Below are positions 7,874 to 16,696 of a stretch of 62,028 bases of DNA, one piece after another. Every line of letters starts with the position of its first letter. Position 1 is the stretch's first letter. Source of the DNA: Streptomyces sp. SBT349 (lineage in GTDB: Bacteria; Actinomycetota; Actinomycetes; Streptomycetales; Streptomycetaceae); contig NZ_LAVK01000004.1 of the NCBI RefSeq assembly GCF_001083795.1, forward strand, positions 1-62,028, read 5' to 3'. The notes beneath the pieces were generated by a model. That model was not told the DNA's origin. It worked only from the letters and a program-made list of their open reading frames with translations, and ran no database searches. Position numbers and translations under genes: made by a program.

Positions 7874-8476
7874 CGCGGTGGCCCGCTGCCTGCGGCACTC
7901 CGCGCCCAGCGCCGGGTAGGCCGCCGCGATGGCGCCGAGCACCCGCTCGGTGAGCAGCCGGCGGCCCTCCGCCCGGCAGCTCCCCGGCGGCAGCGCCTCG
8001 ACCAGCAGCGCGTGCCGCGCCAGCACGTCACGCAAGTACTCGACCTGCCAGCGGGCCAGCTCCGCGGGGACGGCCGACTCGGCACTGACCGGGCTCGGCC
8101 GGTGCCCCCACGAGAGCGCGGCCCGCCGCGCGTCCCGCAGGTTCCTGTGCCGGACGGCCCGCTCGACCAGCTCGGCGGGGGAGAGCAGCGGCAGATCGAG
8201 GCGCACGGTCCTGATCGCGTCCAGGGCCCGCTCCCGCCGCCGGGCGCTCGCGGCCCGCAGGGCCTCGGCCCGGCGGCGGCGCAGCGCCACGGCCGCGGCG
8301 AACTCCGGCGTTCGCTCGGCCCCGCGCACCCGCGACGTCAGATAGAGCGGCTCCCCGCGCACCGTCAGGTCGGGCTCCATGAGGAAGGCCCGCACCAGGA
8401 ACGGCGTCCAGCCCCGCTTCCGCAGCGCGTCGGACGAGCAGTAGGAAACCGGCTTGCGGTCCTCGTGCCAGGCCAT
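7862..8476 (-). CDS. Hypothetical protein, Arg-rich
   Basis: A 204-residue soluble protein without a recognised domain. The N-terminus carries RKRGWTPFLVRAFLMEPD, which reads like a small DNA- or RNA-binding helix motif seen in actinobacterial proteins of unknown function. Then comes a long basic helix (ALRRRRAEALRAASARRRER, about 75-95) and a C-terminal helical domain with three Cys. The ATG at 8476 follows a G-rich stretch. A GTG at 8515 would add 13 residues. Function not assigned. Confidence 0.6.
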   Translation of the reverse strand: MAWHEDRKPVSYCSSDALRKRGWTPFLVRAFLMEPDLTVRGEPLYLTSRVRGAERTPEFAAAVALRRRRAEALRAASARRRERALDAIRTVRLDLPLLSPAELVERAVRHRNLRDARRAALSWGHRPSPVSAESAVPAELARWQVEYLRDVLARHALLVEALPPGSCRAEGRRLLTERVLGAIAAAYPALGAECRRQRATAPAG

Positions 8477-8630
8477 GAACGGGCCCCCCCGGGCTCGGTG
8501 ACGTTGTCCCCTCACCCGGGGTGATTCCCTGGATACGCTCCCGTCATACGTTCCCCACCGGTCCCTCCGCCCGCGATCCCTTCGGGGGCGGGCCGGGCCG
8601 CGGCCCCTCCCAGGGGCGCCGCGATGCCGG

Positions 8631-9182
8631 TCAGAAGAGCGGGGCGGGCAGCACGCCCTCCAGGGCCAGCAGGGTCCGTTTGGTCTCCAGGCCCCCGCTG
8701 AACCCGCCTATGCCCCCGTCGGAGGCCACCACCCGGTGGCAGGGCACCACCACCGGCAGCGGATTCGCCCCCATCGCCGCGCCCACCGCGCGGGCCGCGT
8801 CCGGGTCGCCGACCCGGCCGGCCAGCGCGCCGTACCCCACCACGCTGCCGAACGGCACCGAGGCCGCCAGCTCCCGCAGCACCCGCTCGGTGAAGCCCGA
8901 GACCAGTGACCAGTCCAGCGGAACCGTGAACCGCCTGAGCCCACCCGCGAAGTACGCGTCGAGCTCGGCCGACGCCCCGGCCAGCACGGGGTCGTCCGCC
9001 ACGTCCTCCACCTGCCCGGGACGCGCCCCCAGCCCCGCCGCGAGTCCGGCCAGCGCCCGCCGTCTGGCCCGCTCCTCCGCGTGGAAGACGACGCTGACCA
9101 GCCCCGACGCCGTGGCGGCGAGCAGCAGCGGGCCGACCGGCGACCGCCGGACGGCCCACGCGCACCGTGTGTCCCCACTCAT
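8631..9182 (-). CDS. ogt: Methylated-DNA--protein-cysteine S-methyltransferase
   Basis: A 183-residue suicide DNA-repair protein that moves alkyl groups from O6-alkylguanine to its own cysteine. The active-site motif VVPCHRV is at about residues 143-149, preceded by the helix-turn-helix region with FGSVVGYGALA (about 113-123) and RAVGAAMGANP. The length is typical of Ogt without an Ada regulatory domain. The ATG at 9182 lies 7 nt after TAGGCT of a perfect RecA-independent DNA-damage promoter, so the mRNA should be leaderless and damage-inducible. Confidence 0.92.
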   Translation of the reverse strand: MSGDTRCAWAVRRSPVGPLLLAATASGLVSVVFHAEERARRRALAGLAAGLGARPGQVEDVADDPVLAGASAELDAYFAGGLRRFTVPLDWSLVSGFTERVLRELAASVPFGSVVGYGALAGRVGDPDAARAVGAAMGANPLPVVVPCHRVVASDGGIGGFSGGLETKRTLLALEGVLPAPLF

Positions 9183-9189
9183 GCCCGGC

Positions 9190-9212
9190 AGCCTAAGGGC
9201 ACCCACTGACAA
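9190..9212 (-). promoter_or_regulatory. RecA-independent DNA-damage promoter (PafBC type) for ogt
   Basis: Minus strand: TTGTCAGTG (9212-9204), 8 nt, TAGGCT (9195-9190), then 7 nt to the ATG. All fixed consensus positions match. Confidence 0.8.
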
Positions 9213-9277
9213 GCGCCGCCGAGCCCCGCCGAGCCCGGACAAGCCCCGACAAGCCCTGACAAGCGCTGACCAGCGCC
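9208..9277. repeat. Seven degenerate 10-bp repeats upstream of ogt
   Basis: Units: GACAAGCGCC, GCCGAGCCCC, GCCGAGCCCG, GACAAGCCCC, GACAAGCCCT, GACAAGCGCT, GACCAGCGCC. On the minus strand four of the seven units give TTGTC at multiples of 10 bp, in phase with the TTGTC of the ogt promoter itself. Confidence 0.7.
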
Positions 9278-9301
9278 CCCGCGGGCCGCCGGGCCCGGCC
9301 G

Positions 9302-10201
9302 TCAGCCGGCGAGGGCGTCGCGCACCACGTCGGGGTAGTTGCTGATGACGCCGTCCACGCCGAGCCCCGCCACGCGCACGGCCGTGGGCCCGTCGTTCAC
9401 CGTCCAGGTGTGGACCTCGACCGGCTCGCCCTTCGGCCCGTCCACCGCCTGGAGGGCCGCCACATAGTCCGCCGTGAGGTCGCCGTACCGGGGGTTGATC
9501 TGGTCGGCGAACGCCGCGTACTCGGGGATGTCCGCGACGGCCGGGGTGCCCAGGAACCCGGTCTTCACGCGCGGTGCCAGCTCGTGCACCGTCCGCACCG
9601 ACTCGGCGCCGAAGCTCTGCACGACCACGCGCTCGCCGGGCAGCCGCTCGTCCAGCCAGCCCAGGGTGCCGAGCTCGGCCAGGATCTCGCCCTCGATGCC
9701 CGGGTAGAGCTCGGGGGCCTTGATCTCCAGCAGGAGCCGCTGGTCGTGCGTCTCCATGCGCTCCACGAAGTCCGCCAGCGTGGGCACCGGCTCCCCGGCG
9801 AACGCGTCGCCGAACCAGCTGCCCGCGTCGAGCCGCGCGATCTCCTCGGCGCTGAAGTCGCCGACGTTCCACGGAGCGCGGCCGGGGAAGACCTCCTCCG
9901 CGTCCGTCGTCCGCTCCAGCGTGGTGTCGTGCATCAGGACGAGCTCGCCGTCCGCGGTGCGCTGCACATCCGTCTCCACCCACGTGATGTCCACGTCGGC
10001 CGCGGCGTCCGCGGCGGCCAGGGTGTTCTCCGGGGCGTACCCGGAGGCGCCGCGGTGGGCGACGACGACCGGCGCCTCCGCCGTGCCGCCGGCGGGGACG
10101 ACCCCGGCCGACGCCGTCCCGGTCGCGGGCCCGAGCCCGAAGGTGGCGAGGGTGACGCCGAGTAGCCACCCGGCCCAGGTGGGGGTGGGGAGGTACGGCA
10201 T
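9302..10201 (-). CDS. Secreted glycerophosphodiester phosphodiesterase
   Basis: A 299-residue GDPD-family enzyme that should hydrolyse glycerophosphodiesters to an alcohol and glycerol-3-phosphate. A signal peptide ends at about residue 32 ([21 protein letters not shown]). The catalytic [12 protein letters not shown] lies at about 49-60, followed by the metal ligands in ETDVQ and the second catalytic His in [11 protein letters not shown]. The LLEIKAP strand is typical of the TIM barrel. The ATG at 10201 is preceded on the minus strand by AAGGAG. It stands alone, about 150 bp from the divergent uvrB. Confidence 0.9.
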   Translation of the reverse strand: MPYLPTPTWAGWLLGVTLATFGLGPATGTASAGVVPAGGTAEAPVVVAHRGASGYAPENTLAAADAAADVDITWVETDVQRTADGELVLMHDTTLERTTDAEEVFPGRAPWNVGDFSAEEIARLDAGSWFGDAFAGEPVPTLADFVERMETHDQRLLLEIKAPELYPGIEGEILAELGTLGWLDERLPGERVVVQSFGAESVRTVHELAPRVKTGFLGTPAVADIPEYAAFADQINPRYGDLTADYVAALQAVDGPKGEPVEVHTWTVNDGPTAVRVAGLGVDGVISNYPDVVRDALAG

Positions 10202-10322
10202 GGGGGGCTCCTTGCTATCCGCGATCCGGCCGCAGGCAGGCTGCCCGCGGCCGGGAACGGAGGGGGAGGAGAACGGTTACCGAAAGTTGAACATGGGGCT
10301 ACCGTCCGTCGGTGCGGCGACG

Positions 10323-10345
10323 TTGTCAGTGGGGGGCCGTACGGT
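10323..10345 (+). promoter_or_regulatory. RecA-independent DNA-damage promoter (PafBC type) for uvrB
   Basis: TTGTCAGTG (10323-10331), 8 nt, TACGGT (10340-10345), then 7 nt to the ATG at 10353. All fixed consensus positions match, and the transcript should be leaderless. Confidence 0.8.
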
Positions 10346-10352
10346 TGATGGC

Positions 10353-12458
10353 ATGCGGCCCGTCTCACACATCGAACGCACCACGGCGCCTTTCGAGGTC
10401 GTCAGTGCCTATCAGCCCAGTGGCGACCAGCCCGCGGCCATCGCGGAGCTGGAGAAGCGCGTCGCCGGGGGGGAGAAGGACGTCGTCCTCCTCGGCGCCA
10501 CCGGCACCGGCAAGTCGGCGACCACGGCGTGGATGATCGAGCGGCTGCAGCGCCCGACGCTGGTCATCGCACCGAACAAGACGCTGGCCGCCCAGCTGGC
10601 GAACGAGTTCCGCGAGCTCCTCCCGAACAACGCGGTGGAGTACTTCGTCTCGTACTACGACTACTACCAGCCGGAGGCGTACGTCCCGCAGACGGACACC
10701 TATATCGAGAAGGACTCCTCGATCAACGAGGAGGTGGAGCGGCTGCGCCACAGCGCGACGAACTCGCTGCTCACCCGCCGGGACGTGGTCGTCGTCGCGT
10801 CGGTCTCCTGCATCTACGGCCTGGGCACGCCGCAGGAGTACGTGGACCGCATGGTGCCGCTGCGCGTCGGCGAGGAGATCGACCGGGACGCCCTGCTGCG
10901 CCGCTTCGTCGACATCCAGTACGTGCGCAACGACGTGGCGTTCACCCGCGGCACCTTCCGGGTGCGCGGGGACACCATCGAGATCTTCCCGGTCTACGAG
11001 GAGCTGGCCGTCCGCATCGAGATGTTCGGCGACGAGATCGAGGCGCTCTCCACGCTCCACCCGCTGACCGGCGAGGTCATCTCGTCCGACGACCATCTCT
11101 ACGTGTTCCCCGCCTCGCACTATGTGGCGGGGCCCGAGCGCATGGAGCGGGCCGTCTCCGGCATCGAGGCGGAGCTCGCGGAGCGGCTCGCCGGCCTGGA
11201 GCAGCAGGGCAGGCTCCTGGAGGCCCAGCGGCTGCGGATGCGCACGACCTACGACATCGAGATGATGCGGCAGATCGGCACCTGCTCCGGCATCGAGAAC
11301 TACTCGCTCCACATCGACGGCCGCGACACCGGCTCCCCGCCGCACACGCTGCTGGACTACTTCCCCGACGACTTCATGCTGGTCATCGACGAGTCGCACA
11401 ACACCGTCCCCCAGATCGGCGCCATGTACGAGGGCGACGCCTCGCGCAAGCGCACCCTGGTCGACCACGGCTTCCGGCTGCCCTCCGCCATGGACAACCG
11501 CCCGCTGAAGTGGGAGGAGTTCCAGAAGCGCGTGGGCCAGACCGTGTACCTCTCGGCGACCCCGGGTCCCTACGAGCTCTCGCGCGGCGACGGCGTGGTC
11601 GAGCAGATCATCCGGCCCACCGGTCTGATCGACCCGGAGGTCGTCGTCAAGCCCACCGAGGGGCAGATCGACGACCTGGTCCACGAGATCCGCGACCGCG
11701 CCGAGAAGGACGAGCGGGTCCTGGTCACCACGCTCACCAAGAAGATGGCCGAGGACCTGACGGACTACTTCCTGGAGCTCGGCGTCCGCGTGCGCTATCT
11801 CCACAGCGACGTGGACACCCTGCGCCGCGTCGAGCTGCTGCGCGAGCTGCGCTCCGGCGAGTTCGACGTGCTCGTCGGGATCAACCTGCTGCGGGAGGGC
11901 CTCGACCTCCCCGAGGTGTCGCTGGTGGCCATCCTGGACGCCGACAAGGAGGGGTTCCTGCGCTCGGGCACCTCGCTGATCCAGACCATCGGCCGCGCCG
12001 CGAGGAACGTGTCGGGTCAGGTGCACATGTACGCGGACCGGATCACCCCGGCCATGGAGCGCGCCATCGAGGAGACGAACCGGCGCCGCGCCCGGCAGAT
12101 CGCGTACAACGAGGAGCGGGGGATCGACCCCCAGCCGCTCCGGAAGAAGATCAACGACATCGTGGCCACCATCGCCCGCGAGGAGGTCGACACCCAGGCG
12201 CTGCTGGGCTCCGGGTACCGGCAGCCGGGCGAGGCGAAGAAGGGCAAGGCCCCCGTTCCCACCGTCGCCCAGGGCGGCGGCAGGAAGGAGCTGACCGACC
12301 GGCCGGCCGCCGAGCTCGCCGAGACCATCGAGCAGCTCACCGAGCGGATGCGGTCCGCCGCGGCCGAGCTCCAGTTCGAGATCGCCGCGCGGCTGCGCGA
12401 CGAGGTGTCCGATCTCAAGAGGGAGCTGCGCCAGATGCGCGAGGTGGGCCTACGGTAG
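10353..12458 (+). CDS. uvrB: Excinuclease ABC subunit B
   Basis: A 701-residue DNA-damage verification helicase of nucleotide excision repair. UvrA loads it and UvrC then cuts at the marked site. Visible elements are Walker [10 protein letters not shown] (about 48-56), the beta-hairpin [11 protein letters not shown] (about 92-103) that probes the strand, the DESH box (about 344), the helicase VI motif QTIGRAARN (about 544), and a C-terminal UVR domain (about 650-690) that contacts UvrC. There is no ribosome-binding site, but the ATG lies 7 nt behind a damage-type -10, which fixes the start and implies a leaderless mRNA. Confidence 0.97.
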   Translation: MRPVSHIERTTAPFEVVSAYQPSGDQPAAIAELEKRVAGGEKDVVLLGATGTGKSATTAWMIERLQRPTLVIAPNKTLAAQLANEFRELLPNNAVEYFVSYYDYYQPEAYVPQTDTYIEKDSSINEEVERLRHSATNSLLTRRDVVVVASVSCIYGLGTPQEYVDRMVPLRVGEEIDRDALLRRFVDIQYVRNDVAFTRGTFRVRGDTIEIFPVYEELAVRIEMFGDEIEALSTLHPLTGEVISSDDHLYVFPASHYVAGPERMERAVSGIEAELAERLAGLEQQGRLLEAQRLRMRTTYDIEMMRQIGTCSGIENYSLHIDGRDTGSPPHTLLDYFPDDFMLVIDESHNTVPQIGAMYEGDASRKRTLVDHGFRLPSAMDNRPLKWEEFQKRVGQTVYLSATPGPYELSRGDGVVEQIIRPTGLIDPEVVVKPTEGQIDDLVHEIRDRAEKDERVLVTTLTKKMAEDLTDYFLELGVRVRYLHSDVDTLRRVELLRELRSGEFDVLVGINLLREGLDLPEVSLVAILDADKEGFLRSGTSLIQTIGRAARNVSGQVHMYADRITPAMERAIEETNRRRARQIAYNEERGIDPQPLRKKINDIVATIAREEVDTQALLGSGYRQPGEAKKGKAPVPTVAQGGGRKELTDRPAAELAETIEQLTERMRSAAAELQFEIAARLRDEVSDLKRELRQMREVGLR

Positions 12459-12501
12459 CGGCATGCACAGCACTGATCACGGGGACGCAGGGGGGACGGG
12501 C

Positions 12502-13089
12502 ATGGGTGTGGAGCTGGCCCAGGGCGAGGAGTTCAGCGTTCAGGACTCCGAGGGCGGCGGGCTGAGCCTGATCCGGATGGGGCTCGGCTGGCGGGCTTTG
12601 GAACGGGGCGACGGCTTCCTCTCCAAGATGTTCGACAGCCGCCGTGACATCGATCTGGACGCCTCCGCCGTGCTGTTCGCGGGCGAGAGCGCCGAGGACG
12701 TCGTCTACTTCAAGAAGCTCACCAGCGACGACGGGTCCGTCACCCACAGCGGCGACAGCCTCACCGGGGGCGCGGGCCACGAGGACGACGAGTCCATCAC
12801 CGTCGACCTGCGCCGGGTCCCCGAGCGGATCGACCAGATCGTCTTCACGGTGAACTCCTTCACCGGCCGCAGGTTCAGCCAGGTGCGCGACGCGTTCTGC
12901 CGGCTGGTCGACGCCGCCACCGGCGAGGAGCTCGCCCGGTACACGTTGACCGGGGGCGGCGCCTGGACCGGCCAGGTCATGGCGAAGGTGCGGCGCCGGG
13001 GCGCCGGCTGGCAGATGACCGCCATCGGCGCCCCGACCTCGGGCCGCACCATCCAGGACCTGCTGCCGGCGATCCGGCCGCACCTGTAG
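12502..13089 (+). CDS. TerD-family (tellurium/stress) protein
   Basis: A 195-residue cytoplasmic protein of the TerD/CABP family, beta-sandwich proteins that bind calcium and are linked to tellurite, phage and stress resistance. Diagnostic elements are DIDLDASAVLF, EDVVYFKKL, the SVTHSGDSLTGG loop followed by DDESITVDLRRVP (metal-binding acidic residues), and IVFTVNSF. The start at 12502 has AGGGGGGA just upstream. An alternative ATG at 12463 would give 13 more residues and lies 6 nt after a TACGGT that overlaps the uvrB stop. It begins within 50 nt of uvrB, so part of its transcription may be damage-induced readthrough. Confidence 0.85.
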   Translation: MGVELAQGEEFSVQDSEGGGLSLIRMGLGWRALERGDGFLSKMFDSRRDIDLDASAVLFAGESAEDVVYFKKLTSDDGSVTHSGDSLTGGAGHEDDESITVDLRRVPERIDQIVFTVNSFTGRRFSQVRDAFCRLVDAATGEELARYTLTGGGAWTGQVMAKVRRRGAGWQMTAIGAPTSGRTIQDLLPAIRPHL

Positions 13090-13099
13090 CGCGCCGGCC

Positions 13100-16000
13100 T
13101 CAGGGGGTCACGCGCAGCTCCACGCTCCGGGTCTCCCCGCCGACCGCGACCTGAAGGGTCACCGTCCCCGGCCGCAACCCGGTCAGCTCGCCCGTCGCCG
13201 GGTCGAACGCCGCGACATGGCGCGGGCGCGCGTCCTCGGCGTCCCCCACGTGCAGGCCGCGGGAGCCCGCCCAGTCGGCGCTGACGGGGAACGCGACCGG
13301 CACCTCACGCGCGCCCTCCCCCTCGCCCTGGGTCACGGACGCCCCGGCCTCGGCCGTCTCGCCCACCGCCAGCGCTCCGGGGGCGTCGAGCGTCAGCCCG
13401 TCCACATGGGGCCTGGTCTGCACGGAGAGCCAGTCCGGCAGCACCGCGTGCGGCGCGCGCCTGGCCTCGGCCTGCTCGCCGGAGGAGATCCGGTCCACGC
13501 CCACCAGGGCCCAGCCGGAGAAGCCGCCCTCGTCCGGCGGGGCGGCCGGCGCCTTGCCCGCGTTCCCGCCGATGAAGAACGGCACCCCGTCCAGGTGGTA
13601 GGAGTCGAAGACCCCCACATGGGCGCCGAAGTACGCGGCGCCCTTGCCGGTCTCGCGCCGGAAGTCGGCCAGCCACCGTTCGATCAGGGCCGCCTCCCAC
13701 CGGTCGCTCAGCTGGCTGGCGGGCTGCGCGGTGGTGTCCCGCGGCGGCACGTGCGCCATCACCACCACGGAGTCCACCCGGCGGTCGTCGCCCGCGGCGT
13801 CGAGCTGCGCGCGGAGCTCCTGGAACTGCTCGTACCCGCCGCCGCGGATCGTCAGCGAGGAGGTGTCCAGCGTGAGGAACCGGGTCCCCCGATGGTCGAA
13901 CGTCCGCCTGCTCGCGCCGAACTCGGCCTCGAACTGGTCGATGGAGCCACCCATCACCTCGTGGTTGCCCGGCACGTAGTACCAGGGCAGCGCGTCGCCG
14001 AGCTCCTCCTCGATCACGGTCCTGGCGAACGCCAGGTCGGCCGGCGACCCCTCGTCCACCCAGTCCCCGTTGATCACCACGAAGTCGGGGTCGGCGGCCC
14101 TGGCCTCCCGCAGCGAGCGGCGGGCGGCGGCCACGATCGCGCTGTCCGGGTCCCGCGCCACGAACTGCGCGTCGGAGACCACCGCGAAGTTCCAGTCCCG
14201 TTCCGCCGTCTCCTCGGCCGTCGCGATCAGCGGGTCCCGGTCCGCCACCGCCGGGGGCAGCGCGACGTCCGGCGGGGTCTGAGCCCGCAGCTCGTCGATC
14301 GCGATGTCGCCGGTGTAGCCCTGCTCGGGCCGGGTCTCGGCCACGTAGAAGCGCCGCACCGACAGCGGGTAGGCCACCCCCTCCGGCACCTCGAAGGTGA
14401 TCTGCCGCCAGCCCTCCCAGTCGAGGTGGTCGCCGCGCAGTATCTGGTCGGTGCCGCGCGCGTCCACCAGGTGGAGCGAGGGCCAGGCGCCGCGGGCGTC
14501 GCCGTCCACCCACAGCGTGAAGCTCTGCGGCTGCCCGGGGACGGGGATGTTCCCGCCCGCGGGCGTGGCGTACGCGGCCCGCGTGGCGGTGGACAGGCCG
14601 AAGTCGTAGGTCATCCGCAGCGCGGCGCCCTCCTGCCCGGCCGGTTCGGGCAGCAGCTCGCCGCCGGCCCTCGCGTGGCTGAACTCCCACGCGTCCGCGT
14701 CCTCGAAGTCCGCGACCACGGTGTCGTCGAGTCCCACGGTGACGGCCACCGCCGCGGTGACCCCGCCGGCCTCGACCGAGACCAGCCCGGACGTGGAGGC
14801 CGCGTCCGAGGCGGCCCGCACCCGGAAGCCCCCGGCCTCGGCGTCGGGCTCGACGGTGAACAGCGAGGCGTCGTAGGTGAGGTGGGCGTCGGCCGGTTCG
14901 ATGGGCGCCGAGTTCCCCGCCGCGTCGTAGCCGAGGAGGCCGAACGCGCCCGACGCCTCGGGGCCCGCGAGCCCGACGCGCTGGGTGGTGGGAACGATCC
15001 GGTCCAGGTCGCCGAGCACGGTGAGGTCCGTCCAGCCCTCGGCGCCGCGGTGCGACGCCGTGACCCGCGCGGTGCCGGGCCGCTCGGCGCGGAAGACGCC
15101 GTCTCCCGTGACGCCGTCTCCCGTGACGGTACCGACCCGCCGCCGGTCGCTGTGCCACCGGGAGGGCTCGGCCTCGGCGGGGCCGAAGGTCTCGTCGTAG
15201 CCGGTGGCGGTCAGCCGCCGGGTCAGCCCCGGGAAGACGCGGTCCGGCCGCCCGCCGGGCACGGCGCCCGCGGTCGGCGCGGCGGCCGGGTCGGCGGTGG
15301 GCTCCACCCGGAAGCCCGCCACCTCGCCGCTGCCCTCGGGCGCGGTGAGGGCGAGGCCGTTGGGCACCTCGCGCTCGGCACCGTCCGACGGGCTGTTGAT
15401 CACGTGCGGCGCCTCGTCGCCCGCGTCCCTGGCCAGCAGGGTGGAGGAGCCGCCGCCGTCCAGGTTGAGCGCGCTCCAGGCGCCGAGGTCGGCCATCATC
15501 ACGGCCAGCTCGGTCAGGGTGGCGCCGCCCGAGTGCGGCTGCCGCCCGTCGACGGTCAGCACGTACATGTCCTGCCCGTCCCGGGAGAAGCCCACGGCGG
15601 TGCGGGGGGCCGTCGGGTTGTTCGGCAGGCCCTCCCAGTTCTGCGGCTCGCCCTCGGACACCAGGACGCCGCGCCCGCCGACCGCGGTGGTGGGCAGCGG
15701 CGAGCCGTCGCCGGTGAGCGGCGCGTACTCCAGGGCGACGGGGTCGCCCGCGGCGAGCGCGCCCAGCGTCGCGGCCCCGGCGTCGCGGCCGAGGAGAACG
15801 GTCGCGCCCTCGGGTATCGGCCCGGCGCCCGGCTTGTCGGCGACGGCGGTGACCGCGCCCTCCTCGACGGTCACCTCGGTGACGTCACCGGCCCCGGCCA
15901 CCGCCGTGGCGCGGTCGGCCTCGCCCCACTGCGGCGTGTAGACGCCGATGCCGTCGGCCGGGACGCCCGGCGCGTTGAACGTGTCGAGGCCCGCCTCGCC

Positions 16001-16573
16001 GCCGGGGAGGGTGAGCGTGCCCTCGAAGTAGAGGTCGAGGATCCGGCCCGCGTTCTCGGGCCCGATGCCCACGGCCTGGGTGACGCCGTCCGTGGGGGAC
16101 TGGACGAGCTCGCCGCCGGAGATGCCCGCGCCCAGCGGCGCCTTGCTGGCGTTGATGTCGAAGAAGTCGCCGTTGAGGGCGGCGACGGTGGTGCGGCCCT
16201 CGCCCGCGTCGTGCCCCGCGACCAGCTCGCTCACCGGAGCCGCGTCGGCTACGTCCTCCGCCGCGAGGTAGTCCACCCGCAGGTCGCTGGTGAGGTCGAT
16301 GCTCAGCGCCTGGGCGCTCAGCCACTTGTCCGATTCGAGCCGCTGGAACGTCGTCAGCTCGGCGCCGGGAGCGATCGGTTGCTCGGTGCGCGACAGCTCC
16401 ATGCCGTCGCGGTCGACCACCCCGGCGGGGACGGAGGCGAGGACGGCCGGCGCGGGCGCGGCCGGAGTCCGGGCCGCCCCCGGCGGCGCCAGACCGAAGG
16501 TCAGAACGGACGCGGCCCCCACCGCGATCAGCGAACGTGCGCACAGCCTTCTGCGCACCGCGGTTCCTGGCAC
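13100..16573 (-). CDS. Secreted NAGPA-type phosphodiester glycosidase / metallophosphoesterase fusion
   Basis: A 1157-residue exported protein. The signal peptide spans residues 1-35. A phosphodiester glycosidase (NAGPA) domain at about 80-410 carries AALNGDFFD, TVDGRQ and LNLDGGGSSTLL. NAGPA enzymes remove sugar-1-phosphodiester caps. A beta-rich linker with Ig-like and carbohydrate-binding-like segments runs from about 420 to 780. A calcineurin-type phosphoesterase at about 795-1060 shows VSDAQF, NGDW, GNHEV and AHVPP metal motifs. The two enzymes may act in sequence on a cell-wall or teichoic-acid-like glycophosphate; this is inference. The GTG at 16573 has GAGGGAG close upstream. It lies downstream of uvrA on the same strand, 123 bp away. 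Confidence 0.85.
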   Translation of the reverse strand: MPGTAVRRRLCARSLIAVGAASVLTFGLAPPGAARTPAAPAPAVLASVPAGVVDRDGMELSRTEQPIAPGAELTTFQRLESDKWLSAQALSIDLTSDLRVDYLAAEDVADAAPVSELVAGHDAGEGRTTVAALNGDFFDINASKAPLGAGISGGELVQSPTDGVTQAVGIGPENAGRILDLYFEGTLTLPGGEAGLDTFNAPGVPADGIGVYTPQWGEADRATAVAGAGDVTEVTVEEGAVTAVADKPGAGPIPEGATVLLGRDAGAATLGALAAGDPVALEYAPLTGDGSPLPTTAVGGRGVLVSEGEPQNWEGLPNNPTAPRTAVGFSRDGQDMYVLTVDGRQPHSGGATLTELAVMMADLGAWSALNLDGGGSSTLLARDAGDEAPHVINSPSDGAEREVPNGLALTAPEGSGEVAGFRVEPTADPAAAPTAGAVPGGRPDRVFPGLTRRLTATGYDETFGPAEAEPSRWHSDRRRVGTVTGDGVTGDGVFRAERPGTARVTASHRGAEGWTDLTVLGDLDRIVPTTQRVGLAGPEASGAFGLLGYDAAGNSAPIEPADAHLTYDASLFTVEPDAEAGGFRVRAASDAASTSGLVSVEAGGVTAAVAVTVGLDDTVVADFEDADAWEFSHARAGGELLPEPAGQEGAALRMTYDFGLSTATRAAYATPAGGNIPVPGQPQSFTLWVDGDARGAWPSLHLVDARGTDQILRGDHLDWEGWRQITFEVPEGVAYPLSVRRFYVAETRPEQGYTGDIAIDELRAQTPPDVALPPAVADRDPLIATAEETAERDWNFAVVSDAQFVARDPDSAIVAAARRSLREARAADPDFVVINGDWVDEGSPADLAFARTVIEEELGDALPWYYVPGNHEVMGGSIDQFEAEFGASRRTFDHRGTRFLTLDTSSLTIRGGGYEQFQELRAQLDAAGDDRRVDSVVVMAHVPPRDTTAQPASQLSDRWEAALIERWLADFRRETGKGAAYFGAHVGVFDSYHLDGVPFFIGGNAGKAPAAPPDEGGFSGWALVGVDRISSGEQAEARRAPHAVLPDWLSVQTRPHVDGLTLDAPGALAVGETAEAGASVTQGEGEGAREVPVAFPVSADWAGSRGLHVGDAEDARPRHVAAFDPATGELTGLRPGTVTLQVAVGGETRSVELRVTP

Positions 16574-16696
16574 GGGTACTCCCTCGAAACGCTTGCCCTG
16601 TCTGCGCGTTCAGCGCATCCAGCGGCACAGCGTTCCAAGGGAGAGGGGGCGGCACCAGAGGGCCGCCGAGAACTTCCGGGAAACAACTCGCCGGAA

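Noticed and set aside
10411..10419. CGTCAGTG inside uvrB as a further damage promoter
   Set aside because: No TAnnnT at the right spacing and it lies in coding sequence.
12451..12463. Leaderless promoter TACGGT for an ATG at 12463
   Set aside because: The hexamer is the uvrB terminal codons (Leu-Arg-stop) and a good ribosome-binding site supports the ATG at 12502; kept only as an alternative start.
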